Origin: Zoogloeaceae bacterium
GTDB taxonomy: Bacteria; Pseudomonadota; Gammaproteobacteria; Burkholderiales; Rhodocyclaceae
Assembly: GCA_031259605.1 (NCBI GenBank)
Contig: JAIRLE010000098.1
Coordinates: 1 to 22,706, forward strand
Reading direction: 5' to 3'
DNA length: 22,706 bases
The position numbers were made by a program, and so were the translations under genes. This document shows, one piece after another, positions 7,382 to 15,313 of this stretch (the stretch's first letter is position 1; each line of letters opens with the position of its first letter). A model generated the notes under the pieces. That model did no database searches and was not told the DNA's origin. It saw nothing but the letters and a program-made list of their open reading frames with translations.

Positions 7382-8335
7382 CTACCGTTTTTTCAGGACT
7401 TGCCGCCCGCCAAGGCCTGCGATGAGGCGGCGGGGCCAGAGGGAATGGTCGGCCCTGAAGTCTCCCAATCCCAGAAAAGTCCTTGCGTCTTCCTGTTTGC
7501 CGTACACGCGCGTGGCGCCGGGGGGTTGCGTCTCGATGTCCAGGGTGACCGGATTGCCATGCAGGAAGCGGCGGGTTTCGGCGGCATCCAGGCAGGTCAT
7601 GGGCAAGCGGGCGAGCAGGCTGTCGACCGCGCCGAGGCAGGCGAGGCGTTCGTTTTCCGACAGGGACGCCAGTGTTTCCAGCGTATATGCGCGCCGGATT
7701 TCCAGCGCGCCGACCTGGACGCGGCGCAGTGCCGTCAGATGCGCGCCACAACCGGCGGCACGCCCCAAATCCTCTGCCAGCGTCCGGATATACGCGCCCT
7801 TGCTGCATTTCACCCGCAAGGAAAAACGCGGCAGATCCCAGGAGCATGGCTCCAGCGCGTAAAAAACGACGCGGCGCGGCGCGCGTTCCACTTCCATGCC
7901 CTGGCGCGCCAGTTCGTATAGTGGGCGGCCGTGATGTTTTATGGCCGAATACATGGGCGGCGTTTGCAGTTGCTCGCCCAGGAAGCACGGCAGCGCGCGC
8001 TTGATCCTGTCGGCAAGATCATGCGGCGGCGTTGTCGTTTCCATGACCGCGCCTTCACGGTCGCCGGTATCCGTCGTAACGCCAAAGCAGATTTCCGCCT
8101 CATAGGTCTTGTCGGCGTTCAGGAGATCGGCGGAAAACTTGGCGGCCTCGCCAAACAAAAGCGGCAGCAGTCCCGTCGCCAGCGGATCGAGCGTACCGGC
8201 GTGTCCGGCCTTCGCGGCCAAAAAAAGCCTGCGCGCCTTCTGGAGAGCGGCATTGGAAGTCATTCCAATGGGTTTGTCCAGCAGCAGCACGCCATCAATC
8301 GCCTGCCAGCGTTTGGGCAAAACGGGTTCGTTCAT
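7382..8335 (-). CDS. truB: tRNA pseudouridine(55) synthase TruB
   Basis: TruB isomerises U55 in the T-loop of tRNAs to pseudouridine and also acts as a tRNA chaperone. The 317-residue protein has the family's opening (GVLLLDKPIGMTSN), the catalytic motif GHAGTLDPLATG with Asp50 as the nucleophile, the YEAEICFGVTTDTGD strand and the KCSKGAYIRTLAEDLG motif. The C-terminal region is PUA-like. Length and start are typical. The ATG at 8335 overlaps the TGA of the upstream transpeptidase-like gene (ATGA), pointing to translational coupling. It belongs to the typA-tadA-truB group, which is often found near translation genes in betaproteobacteria. It ends with TAG at 7382-7384, followed by the carA promoter region. 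Confidence 0.97.
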   Translation of the reverse strand: MNEPVLPKRWQAIDGVLLLDKPIGMTSNAALQKARRLFLAAKAGHAGTLDPLATGLLPLLFGEAAKFSADLLNADKTYEAEICFGVTTDTGDREGAVMETTTPPHDLADRIKRALPCFLGEQLQTPPMYSAIKHHGRPLYELARQGMEVERAPRRVVFYALEPCSWDLPRFSLRVKCSKGAYIRTLAEDLGRAAGCGAHLTALRRVQVGALEIRRAYTLETLASLSENERLACLGAVDSLLARLPMTCLDAAETRRFLHGNPVTLDIETQPPGATRVYGKQEDARTFLGLGDFRADHSLWPRRLIAGLGGRQVLKKR

Positions 8336-8826
8336 GCAATGTCGACGGGCGTATACACCGGAATCCGCTCGAACAATTGCAGAATGTCGCGGTTACGCAT
8401 GCGGATGCAGCCGTGTGAATGCGCTTCGCCCAGAATGGCGTGCTCGCTGCATCCGTGGATATAGATGTAGCGGCGCATGGTATCGACCGCGCCCAGGCGA
8501 TTGACGCCGGGCTCGCAGCCGGAAAGCCAGAGGATGCGGGTGAGTATCCAGTCGCGCCCCGGAAAGGCGGCGTCAAGTTCCGGCGTCCAGCATTCGCCAG
8601 TGGGACGACGGGCGGAAAAGACGGTGTAGAGCGGACAGCCCGCGCCGATTTTGGCGCGCACGATATGCCGTCCGCGCGGCGTCTGGCAGCTTCCGGTTTG
8701 CTCGCCCGCGCCGCGCGCCGCCGTGGAAACTGGATAGTCGCACAGCAGGCGTCCCGCCGCGTCGCGCAGTTCCAGCGTTTGCCGCGCCAGACGGACATGA
8801 ATGCGCGGCAAGGGATGTTCAGACAT
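8332..8826 (-). CDS. L,D-transpeptidase (YkuD-fold) protein without a signal peptide
   Basis: The 164-residue protein has a single YkuD domain. The catalytic signature is complete: IYIHGCSE at residues 121-128 and SHGCIRM at 137-143, with His138 and nucleophile Cys140. Family members normally make 3-3 cross-links in peptidoglycan or anchor lipoproteins, and so act in the periplasm. This one starts MSEHPLPRIHVRLARQTLEL, with no signal peptide or membrane helix. The longer upstream start only adds a basic stretch (RRKTRRRAK) and no hydrophobic core. Its ATG at 8826 overlaps the tadA stop by 8 bases and its own TGA overlaps the truB ATG, so it is embedded in a tRNA-modification operon. Either it is exported by another route or it has a cytoplasmic role; the sequence does not decide. 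Confidence 0.88.
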   Translation of the reverse strand: MSEHPLPRIHVRLARQTLELRDAAGRLLCDYPVSTAARGAGEQTGSCQTPRGRHIVRAKIGAGCPLYTVFSARRPTGECWTPELDAAFPGRDWILTRILWLSGCEPGVNRLGAVDTMRRYIYIHGCSEHAILGEAHSHGCIRMRNRDILQLFERIPVYTPVDIA

Positions 8827-9349
8827 CTTCGCCCGCCTTCTTGTCTTCCTGCGGATCCCCTGTCTTTTCTCCCCCGGCCCTGCGCTCGGCAAAAAAATCG
8901 CTCAGCAATCTGCCGCAAGCATCGGCCAGCACGCCCCCGACGACCCTGGTATGGTGATTGAGTTTTTCCTCGGCAAAGAGATCGAGAACACTGCCGTGCG
9001 CGCCGCCTTTGGGATCGCGCGCGCCATAGATCACTCGCGCGATGCGCGCATGGAGCAGCGCCCCCGCGCACATGGCGCAGGGTTCCAGCGTGACGAACAG
9101 TTCGCACCCCGGCAGACGGTAATTGCCCAGCCGCCGCGCCGCGTCACGCAAGGCGACAATCTCGGCGTGCGCGCTGGGATCCTGATCGCCAATGGGCGAA
9201 TTGAAGCCGCGTCCGACAATGGCCTTTTCGCAAACCACGATCGCCCCAACCGGCACCTCGCCCAAACAAGCCGCCGCTTGCGCTTGATAAATCGCCTCGC
9301 GCATGAAAAATTCGTCTTCCAGCGCGCGGGCGTCCGCGTCGGCGTTCAT
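8819..9349 (-). CDS. tadA: tRNA-specific adenosine deaminase TadA
   Basis: TadA converts A34 to inosine in the wobble position of tRNA-Arg(ACG) and is essential in most bacteria. The 176-residue protein has the zinc site His61 and catalytic Glu63 (SAHAEIVAL), and Cys91 and Cys94 in LEPCAMCAGAL. GEVPVGAIVV and the DPKGGAHGS loop are also typical of TadA. The start chosen is the ATG at 9349, preceded by AAGGA at 7 bases. An in-frame TTG at 9370 would overlap typA and is less likely. The C-terminal tail (GGEKTGDPQEDKKAGEDV) is longer and more charged than usual and may reflect its overlap with the next gene's start. It follows typA by 10 bases and is clearly in the same operon. Confidence 0.96.
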   Translation of the reverse strand: MNADADARALEDEFFMREAIYQAQAAACLGEVPVGAIVVCEKAIVGRGFNSPIGDQDPSAHAEIVALRDAARRLGNYRLPGCELFVTLEPCAMCAGALLHARIARVIYGARDPKGGAHGSVLDLFAEEKLNHHTRVVGGVLADACGRLLSDFFAERRAGGEKTGDPQEDKKAGEDV

Positions 9350-9359
9350 CCGTGTGTCC

Positions 9360-11213
9360 TTAGCCTTCAATCCGCAATGCCCGCTTGCGTTCGATTTCCG
9401 TCAGATGCCGTTTTCTCAGGCGGATGTTTTTCGGCGTGATTTCCACGAGTTCGTCATCGGCGATGAATTCGATGGCCGCCTCCAGCGTCAGGACGACGGA
9501 AGGCACGAGACGCACGGCCTCATCGGTGCCGGAGGCGCGGATGTTGGTGAGTTGCTTGCCCTTTACTGGATTCACCACCAGGTCGTTCTCGCGGCTGTGG
9601 ATGCCGATGATCATTCCTTCGTAGAGTTTTTCACCGGGATTCACGAACATGCGTCCCCGATCCTGCAATTTCCAGAGCGCGTAGGCCACCGCCTCGCCGT
9701 TCTCCTGGGAGACCAGGACGCCGTTCCGGCGCTCGGCAACGCCGCCTTCCCTCACTGGCGCGTATTCGTCGAAGACGTGACTGATGAGACCCGTCCCGCG
9801 CGTGAGATTCATGAATTCGCCCTGGAAGCCGATGAGGCCGCGCGCCGGAATCCGGTATTCGATGCGCACTCGCCCGCGCCCATCCGGGGTCATGTCCAGC
9901 ATGTCGCCCCTGCGTTGTCCCAGCGACTCCATGACGCCGCCCTGGTGTTGTTCTTCCACGTCCACGGTGAGCATTTCGTAAGGCTCGCATTCAACGCCGT
10001 CGATGACGCGCTTGACCACGCGCGGACGCCCCACCGCCAGCTCATAGCCTTCCCGGCGCATGTTTTCGAGCAGGATGGAAAGATGCAATTCGCCGCGTCC
10101 GCACACGTCGAACACGTCGCCGTTGGGCGTGTCGTCCACGCGCAGCGCCATGTCGGTCAGGAGTTCCCTGTGCAGGCGGTCGCGGATCTGGCGGCTGGTG
10201 ACGAACTTGCCTTCGGCGCCCGCGAGCGGACTCGTATTCACCATGAACTGCATGGACAGGGTCGGCTCGTCGATCTTCAGGAGCGGCAGCGATTCCGGCT
10301 GCTCCGGGTCGGTGAGCGTACACCCCAGGGCCAGGTCGTCAATGCCTGTGACCTGGACGATATCGCCTGCCGCGCCCTCTTCCAGTTCGACCTTGTTCAG
10401 GCCGTTGAAGCCAAACACCTGCCCAATTTTCGCCTTGAAGGGCGTGCGTTCGTGCCGTGCCGCTTCTTCTTGCGTGCCGAACATCACCATCACCTGCTGT
10501 CCGGTTTTCACCTTGCCGCGGCGGATGCGCCCCACACCGATGCGACCCACGTAGGAACTGTAGTCGAGTGCGGAAATCTGGAATTGCAGGGGAGCATCCA
10601 CATCGGTTTCAGGCGCGGGCACATGTTTCAAAATGGTCTCGAACAGCGGCCGCATGTTCTCGCGCGGTGCGGCAAGGTTGAGCGCCGCCCAGCCATTCAA
10701 GCCGGAAGCATAGACGATGGGAAAATCCAGTTGATGGTTGTTCGCGCCCAGCTTGTCGAACAGATCGAAGGTCAGGTTGATGGCGTTGTCCGGGTTGGCG
10801 CCGTCGCGATCGACCTTGTTGACCACCACGATCGGGCATAATCCCAGCCCAAGCGCCTTCTTGGTGACGAAGCGGGTTTGCGGCATCGGCCCTTCCACGG
10901 CGTCGACCAGGAGCAGCGCGCCGTCGACCATGCCCAGCACCCGTTCTACCTCGCCGCCGAAATCCGCGTGGCCCGGCGTATCCACGATGTTGATGTGGAT
11001 GCCTTCGTATTCCACCGAGGTATTCTTGGCAAGGATGGTGATGCCGCGCTCCTTTTCCAGATCGTTGGAATCCATCACCCGCTCGGCCACCTGCTGGTGC
11101 GCGGCAAAGACGCCGGATTGACGCAGAAGCTGGTCGACCAGCGTGGTCTTGCCGTGATCGACGTGGGCGATGATGGCGATGTTGCGGATGGGGCGAATCT
11201 GGACAATGGACAT
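9360..11213 (-). CDS. typA: Ribosome-associated GTPase TypA/BipA
   Basis: TypA is a translational GTPase that assists 50S assembly and growth under stress such as cold. The 617-residue protein has G1 (AHVDHGKTT, residues 16-24), the switch I region ERGITI, G3 (DTPGHADFGG) and G4 (NKVDRDGANP). It continues with the domain II, III and V regions and the TypA-specific C-terminus (GMIIGIHSRENDLVVNP, KQLTNIRASGTDEAVRL). The length is normal. The ATG at 11213 fits the family's N-terminus exactly, but the bases before it (CCGTCCTTCC) contain no clear Shine-Dalgarno. An extended -10 promoter lies about 30 bases upstream. tadA follows 10 bases after the stop. Confidence 0.97.
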   Translation of the reverse strand: MSIVQIRPIRNIAIIAHVDHGKTTLVDQLLRQSGVFAAHQQVAERVMDSNDLEKERGITILAKNTSVEYEGIHINIVDTPGHADFGGEVERVLGMVDGALLLVDAVEGPMPQTRFVTKKALGLGLCPIVVVNKVDRDGANPDNAINLTFDLFDKLGANNHQLDFPIVYASGLNGWAALNLAAPRENMRPLFETILKHVPAPETDVDAPLQFQISALDYSSYVGRIGVGRIRRGKVKTGQQVMVMFGTQEEAARHERTPFKAKIGQVFGFNGLNKVELEEGAAGDIVQVTGIDDLALGCTLTDPEQPESLPLLKIDEPTLSMQFMVNTSPLAGAEGKFVTSRQIRDRLHRELLTDMALRVDDTPNGDVFDVCGRGELHLSILLENMRREGYELAVGRPRVVKRVIDGVECEPYEMLTVDVEEQHQGGVMESLGQRRGDMLDMTPDGRGRVRIEYRIPARGLIGFQGEFMNLTRGTGLISHVFDEYAPVREGGVAERRNGVLVSQENGEAVAYALWKLQDRGRMFVNPGEKLYEGMIIGIHSRENDLVVNPVKGKQLTNIRASGTDEAVRLVPSVVLTLEAAIEFIADDELVEITPKNIRLRKRHLTEIERKRALRIEG

Positions 11214-11244
11214 GGAAGGACGGCACGTAAAAGAAAAGCTTCGA

Positions 11245-11253
11245 ATTCTAGCA
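11245..11253 (-). promoter_or_regulatory. Putative extended -10 promoter of typA
   Basis: On the minus strand the sequence TGCTAGAAT matches the extended -10 form (TGnTATAAT) at five of six core positions. No good -35 box lies 17 bases upstream, which is acceptable for this promoter class. Transcription would start near 11238, about 25 bases before the typA ATG. Confidence 0.4.
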
Positions 11254-11288
11254 AAAAAGAATGTCGCTTTGTTGCGGCGCAAAAAAAC

Positions 11289-11382
11289 GGGGGTAATCAA
11301 AAGTGGAGGAACCAAGCGCGAAAATCCCCCGCTTCGTCATTCTCCGGAGCGGAGCGACGCGGCAATGACGGAGGACAGATCA
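11289..11382. mobile_element. Truncated relic of the 120-bp MITE
   Basis: Compared with the reverse complement of the element at 2394-2513, bases 11299-11355 match with three differences. The shared stretch runs from AAAAGTGGAGGAA through GCGCGAAAATCCCCCG to CTCCGGAGCG. The outer end is degraded and the opposite terminal repeat is absent; the sequence diverges after about 11355. It lies in the 243-base gap between the RND adaptor gene and typA. The last 75 bases before the adaptor stop hold nothing I recognise. Confidence 0.75.
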
Positions 11383-11456
11383 GTTACCGGGCGCATCAAG
11401 CCCGCATGAATCGCTGTGGACAAGCAGCAACCACGCGATTTTGCCGCGTCGTCGAT

Positions 11457-12551
11457 TTACGCCTCCCGTCTCTTGACTGCCGCGCCGTCCTGTAGTTTCA
11501 GGTGACCGGAGGTGACGATTTCGGCGTTATCTTCCAATCCTTCCAGAATCTCGACCTGCCCGGCGCGATATTGACCGAGGCGCACGGGGGTGGTCTTGAC
11601 GGTGAGCCGCTCGCCCTGCGTCACGATACGGAAGACAAAGGGATCGCTTCCCGCCACCACGGCTTCTTCCGGAATCATCAGGACATCCATGTTTGCCCCG
11701 AAATCCAGGCGCACCCGCACGAACATGCCGGGATGCAGGCGGCCCTCCCCGTTCGGCAGAAGAGCGCGGCAGGAAATCGAGCGTCCGCCCACATCCACCA
11801 GCGGGTCAAGCGCGGTCAGGGAGGCGGAAAAACGCTCATCGGGCAGGGCGTCGGACGTCACTTCCAGGGACAAACCCACGCGCAGACGGTTCAGATAGGC
11901 TTCCGGCAGACGGAAATCCACTTTCAGGGTGTTGGTGTCTTCCAGATTGATCATGTCTTCGCCTTCCCGGACGTAATCGCCGACGCTCACGTTGCGTATG
12001 CCCACCACGCCGTCGAAGGGCGCGCGAATCTGCATCTTGTCCAGTCTCGCCCGCGCCAGCGTCACAGCGGCTTCCTGCACCCGCAACGCGGCGCGGGTAT
12101 TGTCCAACGCCTGCGGACTGATGAACTTCTTGCGAAACAGGTCTTCGTTGCGCGATTGATTGGCGCGCGCCAGCGCCAGATTGGCCTCGGCCTGCTGCAA
12201 TTCCGCCGCCTGTATGCCCGCGTCCAGCGCCAGCAACAACGCGCCCTTTTTCACGCGCTCGCCATCCTGGAAGGCAATGCGATTGATGCGTCCGGAAGTC
12301 TCTGGCCGCAACACCACGGATTCATTGGATTTGAGCGTTCCGACCGCCGTCGCCTCGTCCGCCAGCCGCGCCCGCGCCGCCCGCGCCGTTTCCACCAGCA
12401 CCGCGCCGTCACCATCCGCGGAAGATGCCGTCGCCTCCGGCAAGCCCCGGCCATCTACGCGATGCAGCCAGTACCCGCCGCCGCCCAACGCGAGAAGCCC
12501 CGCCAACGCGAGAAGAATCACGCCGCTGCGATGCCTCCTGTTCGTTTCCAT
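11457..12551 (-). CDS. RND efflux periplasmic adaptor (HlyD/AcrA family)
   Basis: Adaptors of this family link an inner-membrane RND pump to an outer-membrane channel. The protein of about 364 residues has an N-terminal membrane anchor (SGVILLALAGLLALGGGGYWL). A barrel/lipoyl segment follows (VVLRPETSGRINRIAFQDGERVKKGALLLALD), then a helical hairpin (LQQAEANLALARANQSRNEDLFRKKFISPQALDN), the second lipoyl half (MQIRAPFDGVVGIRNVSVGDYV) and the C-terminal membrane-proximal domain. The ATG at 12551 has AAGGA nine bases upstream. The ATG at 12560 abuts the Shine-Dalgarno and is less likely. No RND transporter or TolC-like gene adjoins it: upstream is the PhoH-family gene, downstream a MITE relic and then typA. 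The substrate cannot be inferred. Confidence 0.9.
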   Translation of the reverse strand: METNRRHRSGVILLALAGLLALGGGGYWLHRVDGRGLPEATASSADGDGAVLVETARAARARLADEATAVGTLKSNESVVLRPETSGRINRIAFQDGERVKKGALLLALDAGIQAAELQQAEANLALARANQSRNEDLFRKKFISPQALDNTRAALRVQEAAVTLARARLDKMQIRAPFDGVVGIRNVSVGDYVREGEDMINLEDTNTLKVDFRLPEAYLNRLRVGLSLEVTSDALPDERFSASLTALDPLVDVGGRSISCRALLPNGEGRLHPGMFVRVRLDFGANMDVLMIPEEAVVAGSDPFVFRIVTQGERLTVKTTPVRLGQYRAGQVEILEGLEDNAEIVTSGHLKLQDGAAVKRREA

Positions 12552-12599
12552 GTCGTTCATTCCTTCGGTTTGCGGTTTTTTGATCCCCGGGATCGCCGG

Positions 12600-14024
12600 T
12601 TACAGCACTTCCGCCGCGTGGTCCGCCAGACGCGAACGTTCGCCGCGCTGCAAGGTGATGTGCCCGGAATGCGGCCAGCCCTTGAAACGGTCGACCACAT
12701 AGGTGAGGCCGGATGAACCTTCGGTGAGATAAGGCGTGTCGATTTGCGCGATGTTGCCCAGGCAGACGATTTTCGCGCCGGGACCGGCGCGAGTAATCAG
12801 GGTTTTCATCTGCTTGGGCGTGAGATTCTGCGCTTCATCGAGAATGAGAAACTTCTTCAGGAAAGTGCGCCCGCGCATGAAATTCAGCGACTTCACCTTG
12901 ATGCGCGAGCGAATCAGGTCATGCGTGGCCGCCTTGCTCCATTCGCCGGAAAAATGGTTGTTGGCACCGCCGCCTTCCTCGGAATGGGTGAGCACTTCCA
13001 GGTTGTCTTCCAGCGCCCCCATCCAGGGCAGCATTTTTTCCTCTTCGCTGCCGGGCAGGAAGCCGATGTCCTCGCCCACGGGAACAGTGGCGCGAGTCAT
13101 GATGATTTCCGCGTAACGCTTCGTTTCCAGCGTCTGCGTCAGCGCGGCGGCGAGCGTCAGCAAGGTCTTGCCGGTACCCGCCTGCCCCAGCAGGGTAACG
13201 AAATCGATGTCCGGATTCAAGAGGAGATTCAGGGCGAAATTCTGCTCGCGGTTTCTGGCGTTGATGCCCCAGACGGCGTGTTTCGGGTGGGTGTAATCGG
13301 TGAGCGTTTCCAGCACCGCCTTCTTTCCGGCGGCTTCCCGGACAATCGCGGAAAACTCCGGTTCGCCTTCCAGATAGACGAATTCGTTCAACAAAAAATC
13401 CGGGCACAGGGGACCGTGGATGCGATAACGGTTCTTGCTTTCCTCCTTCCAGGATTCCATGTCCTGCCCATGCGTTTCCCAGAAGTCGGCGGGCAGGCCG
13501 CGGCTACCCGTATAGAGCAGGTCGCTGTCTTCCAGAACCTGGTCATTGAAATAATCCTCGACGGGCAGACCCAACGCGCGCGCCTTGATGCGCATGTTGA
13601 TGTCCTTGGAAACCAGGATCACCTGCCGCCGGGGATAACGGCGTTGCAGGTGAATGACCACGGCAAGAATCTGGTTGTCGTATTTCGAGGTGGGCAGCGC
13701 GGGCGGCAGTTCGGCGTGGATGGCCTCGATCTGCAACAGGAGCTTGCCGGTCGCCATGCCGTGACTGTGCGGACTGAGCGCAATGCCCTCGCCGATGTCG
13801 TCGGCGGGCGCAAGCATCTCATCTATCGCGCGCGCGACCTGACGGGCATTGCGGGCAATTTCGGACATGCCCCTTTTATGATTGTCGAGTTCTTCCAGCG
13901 TCATGATGGGCAGATAGACATCATGCTCCTCGAAACGGAAAAGACTGGTGGGGTCGTGCATCAGCACATTGGTGTCCAGGACAAAGATTTTGCTGGCGGT
14001 CTTGCGGGCAGGGTTTGCGGGCAT
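12600..14024 (-). CDS. PIN-domain PhoH-family ATPase
   Basis: The protein has 474 residues and two domains. Residues about 12-150 are a PIN nuclease-like domain with acidic residues in place (VLDTNVLMHD with Asp17, MTLEELDNHKRG with Glu44/45, KYDNQIL with Asp116, VSKDINMRIKARA with Asp141). Residues about 255-470 are the PhoH domain, with Walker A GQAGTGKT at 280-287 and Walker B FLILDEAQN near 392-400. The arrangement matches the YlaK/PhoH2 type, for which RNA helicase and ribonuclease activity has been reported in some members. The role here is inferred to be RNA handling. A promoter sits just upstream, and the adaptor gene follows after about 48 bases. It is divergent from frdCAB. Confidence 0.93.
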   Translation of the reverse strand: MPANPARKTASKIFVLDTNVLMHDPTSLFRFEEHDVYLPIMTLEELDNHKRGMSEIARNARQVARAIDEMLAPADDIGEGIALSPHSHGMATGKLLLQIEAIHAELPPALPTSKYDNQILAVVIHLQRRYPRRQVILVSKDINMRIKARALGLPVEDYFNDQVLEDSDLLYTGSRGLPADFWETHGQDMESWKEESKNRYRIHGPLCPDFLLNEFVYLEGEPEFSAIVREAAGKKAVLETLTDYTHPKHAVWGINARNREQNFALNLLLNPDIDFVTLLGQAGTGKTLLTLAAALTQTLETKRYAEIIMTRATVPVGEDIGFLPGSEEEKMLPWMGALEDNLEVLTHSEEGGGANNHFSGEWSKAATHDLIRSRIKVKSLNFMRGRTFLKKFLILDEAQNLTPKQMKTLITRAGPGAKIVCLGNIAQIDTPYLTEGSSGLTYVVDRFKGWPHSGHITLQRGERSRLADHAAEVL

Positions 14025-14060
14025 GGCGAAATTCCGGAAGAACTGGACGATGAATGGCGC

Positions 14061-14090
14061 ATTGTTACGGCGAGCGTTTCAGAACGTCAA
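14061..14090 (-). promoter_or_regulatory. Putative sigma-70 promoter of the PhoH-family gene
   Basis: On the minus strand, TTGACG (14085-14090) is followed after 17-18 bases by TAACAA/AACAAT (14061-14067). The -35 box is near consensus and the -10 box is weaker. Transcription would begin near 14054, about 30 bases before the ATG at 14024. Confidence 0.45.
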
Positions 14091-14168
14091 GGGGATCGAA
14101 GGACATGGCCATGGCAGGAGCATCGAACCATGCGTTAATTGAGGCAGGGAGCGGCAAGCGGGCGACAT

Positions 14169-14240
14169 CCTCTCCCGCAAGGCGGGCGAGGGAAAACCCA
14201 CGCCACCGCCGGATATTCTCTCTCGCTTGGCGAAAGAGGG
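14169..14240. repeat. Pair of imperfect intergenic hairpins
   Basis: Two short hairpins of related form stand in tandem: CTCTCCCGC-AAG-GCGGGCGAG (around 14170-14190) and CTCTCTCGC-TTG-GCGAAAGAG (around 14218-14238). They resemble dispersed palindromic intergenic repeats. They lie upstream of the PhoH-family gene and next to repeat copy A. I see no coding sequence in 14091-14252. Confidence 0.45.
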
Positions 14241-14252
14241 AAAAAATGGGTA

Positions 14253-14412
14253 TTCATCGTAAAACCAACTCCGGTTTGAAACCCCACCCGTAAGAAAGGC
14301 GCGAAGGTTGAGACCCCGGCCGAGGCCGGGGTTTCGACCATAGCCATTCTTGAGGGGAAAGAACCCCCTTCCCAATGGAGTTGGAGCGACAGCCCTGAAG
14401 GGCTGTCGCTAA
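14253..14412 (-). repeat. Hairpin-rich dispersed repeat, copy A
   Basis: This is the longest of three copies (160 bp) and lies in minus orientation upstream of frdC. Read on the minus strand it starts with a strong hairpin (AGCGACAGCCC-TTCA-GGGCTGTCGCT). It continues with CCAACTCCATTGGGAAGG, a GC palindrome (ACCCCGGCCTCGGCCGGGGT) and TTCGCGCCTTTCTTACGGG, and ends with GGAGTTGGTTTTACGATGAA. CCAACTCC and GGAGTTGG form an internal 8-bp inverted repeat. Copies B (18059-18199) and C (19701-19851) are in plus orientation. On the plus strand the hairpin is followed by AATTTTT, so it could also act as a terminator ahead of the frd promoter. Confidence 0.88.
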
Positions 14413-14440
14413 TTTTTGCTGCGATTGCCTTGGTTGCGCT

Positions 14441-14469
14441 TTGCATTTTGCTGCGGCGCAGCATAAAAT
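14441..14469 (+). promoter_or_regulatory. Putative promoter of frdCAB
   Basis: TTGCAT (14441-14446) and TAAAAT (14464-14469) are 17 bases apart, giving a start near 14476 and a leader of about 30 bases. The -35 box is poor, so an activator may be needed. I looked for an FNR-type TTGAT-N4-ATCAA site upstream and saw none. It lies directly after repeat copy A. Confidence 0.4.
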
Positions 14470-14506
14470 AGCGAGCTTCGTCGGATTCATCTTCTGGAGT
14501 TTCGTT

Positions 14507-15313
14507 GTGTCGACAAGCATCCTCATCGTCCAGTCCGGTCTGGCAGAACATTCGCGCAAGAACCGCTGGCCCGCGCGGCTGGATTTGTTGCAAAGCGGCA
14601 CGGGCTTGCTGCTTGCCCTGTTCATGTGGGGACACATGTTCTTTGTCGCTTCCATCCTGTTGGGCGAGACGGCCATGTGGTCGATTACCCGCATGTTCGA
14701 GGGCTATTTTTTCTTCGGCGGCGCGCATCCGCGCCTGGTTTCCTGCGTGGTGGCGGGGGTGTTGTTGTTGTTTGTCCTGCACGCGCTGCTGGCGATGCGG
14801 AAATTTCCTGCGGATTACCGGCAATACCGCACCCTGCGCGCGCACGTAAAAGCCATGCGGCATGTGGACAGCGCCTTGTGGATCTGGCAGGTCTATACGG
14901 GGTTTGCGCTCTTTTTCCTGGCTTCGGCGCATCTCTATCAAATGCTGGTGTGGCCGCAGAACATCGGCCCCTACGCTTCCGCCGACCGCGTGTGGAGCGA
15001 TGGCCTGTGGCCGTTTTATCTGCTCATGCTGCTGGCGCTGGAAGTGCATGGCGGCATCGGTCTGTACCGGCTGGCGATGAAGTGGAACTGGCCAGGGTTT
15101 TCCCGGAATTTCCTGAAGAAGCTGAAGTGGGCGCTGACCGGGTTTTTCCTCATCCTGGGCTTGATGACGCTGGGGGCGTACATGAAAATCGGTTTTGAGC
15201 ACCAGGCGCGCTACGGCGAACGCTACCGGCCTGCCGACCTGCCCGCGTGGCTGGAACGGTTTGCGCCGGCCGGCGATTTTCCGCGCCGTGACGCGAAGGA
15301 GAATGCCCCATGA
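14507..15313 (+). CDS. frdC: Fumarate reductase di-haem cytochrome b subunit (Wolinella type)
   Basis: FrdC anchors the reductase in the membrane and oxidises menaquinol through two b haems. The 268-residue protein closely follows the Wolinella succinogenes subunit as I know it. Shared stretches include PARLDLLQSGTGLLLALFM, HMFFVASILLG, HALLAMRKFPADYRQY, SAHLYQM with PQNIGP, and LEVHGGIGLYRLA. Four haem ligands are present as His43, His92, His142 and His181. The two glutamates of the Wolinella proton pathway and quinol site (E66 and E180 there) are Glu65 and Glu179. Five membrane helices can be seen. The start is GTG at 14507, with CTGGAG seven bases upstream; the ATG at 14441 has no such site and adds sequence unlike the family. 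The C-terminal tail is slightly longer. The stop overlaps the frdA ATG (ATGA). Confidence 0.95.
   Translation: MSTSILIVQSGLAEHSRKNRWPARLDLLQSGTGLLLALFMWGHMFFVASILLGETAMWSITRMFEGYFFFGGAHPRLVSCVVAGVLLLFVLHALLAMRKFPADYRQYRTLRAHVKAMRHVDSALWIWQVYTGFALFFLASAHLYQMLVWPQNIGPYASADRVWSDGLWPFYLLMLLALEVHGGIGLYRLAMKWNWPGFSRNFLKKLKWALTGFFLILGLMTLGAYMKIGFEHQARYGERYRPADLPAWLERFAPAGDFPRRDAKENAP

Noticed and set aside
6021..7862. 613-codon plus-strand frame opposite carA and truB
   Set aside because: It spans two well-supported genes and an intergenic gap on the other strand, and its translation is low in hydrophobic order and full of His, Arg and Gly.
9303..10841. 512-codon plus-strand frame opposite typA
   Set aside because: It is a shadow of typA, whose GTPase motifs are all intact on the minus strand.
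12744..14138. 464-codon plus-strand frame opposite the PIN-PhoH gene
   Set aside because: It is a shadow of a gene with an unmistakable Walker A and PIN motif on the minus strand; there is no family signal of its own.
14386..14417. Hairpin followed by AATTTTT as a dedicated terminator of an upstream plus-strand gene
   Set aside because: No plus-strand gene ends before it; the hairpin is part of the dispersed repeat and recurs in copy C.
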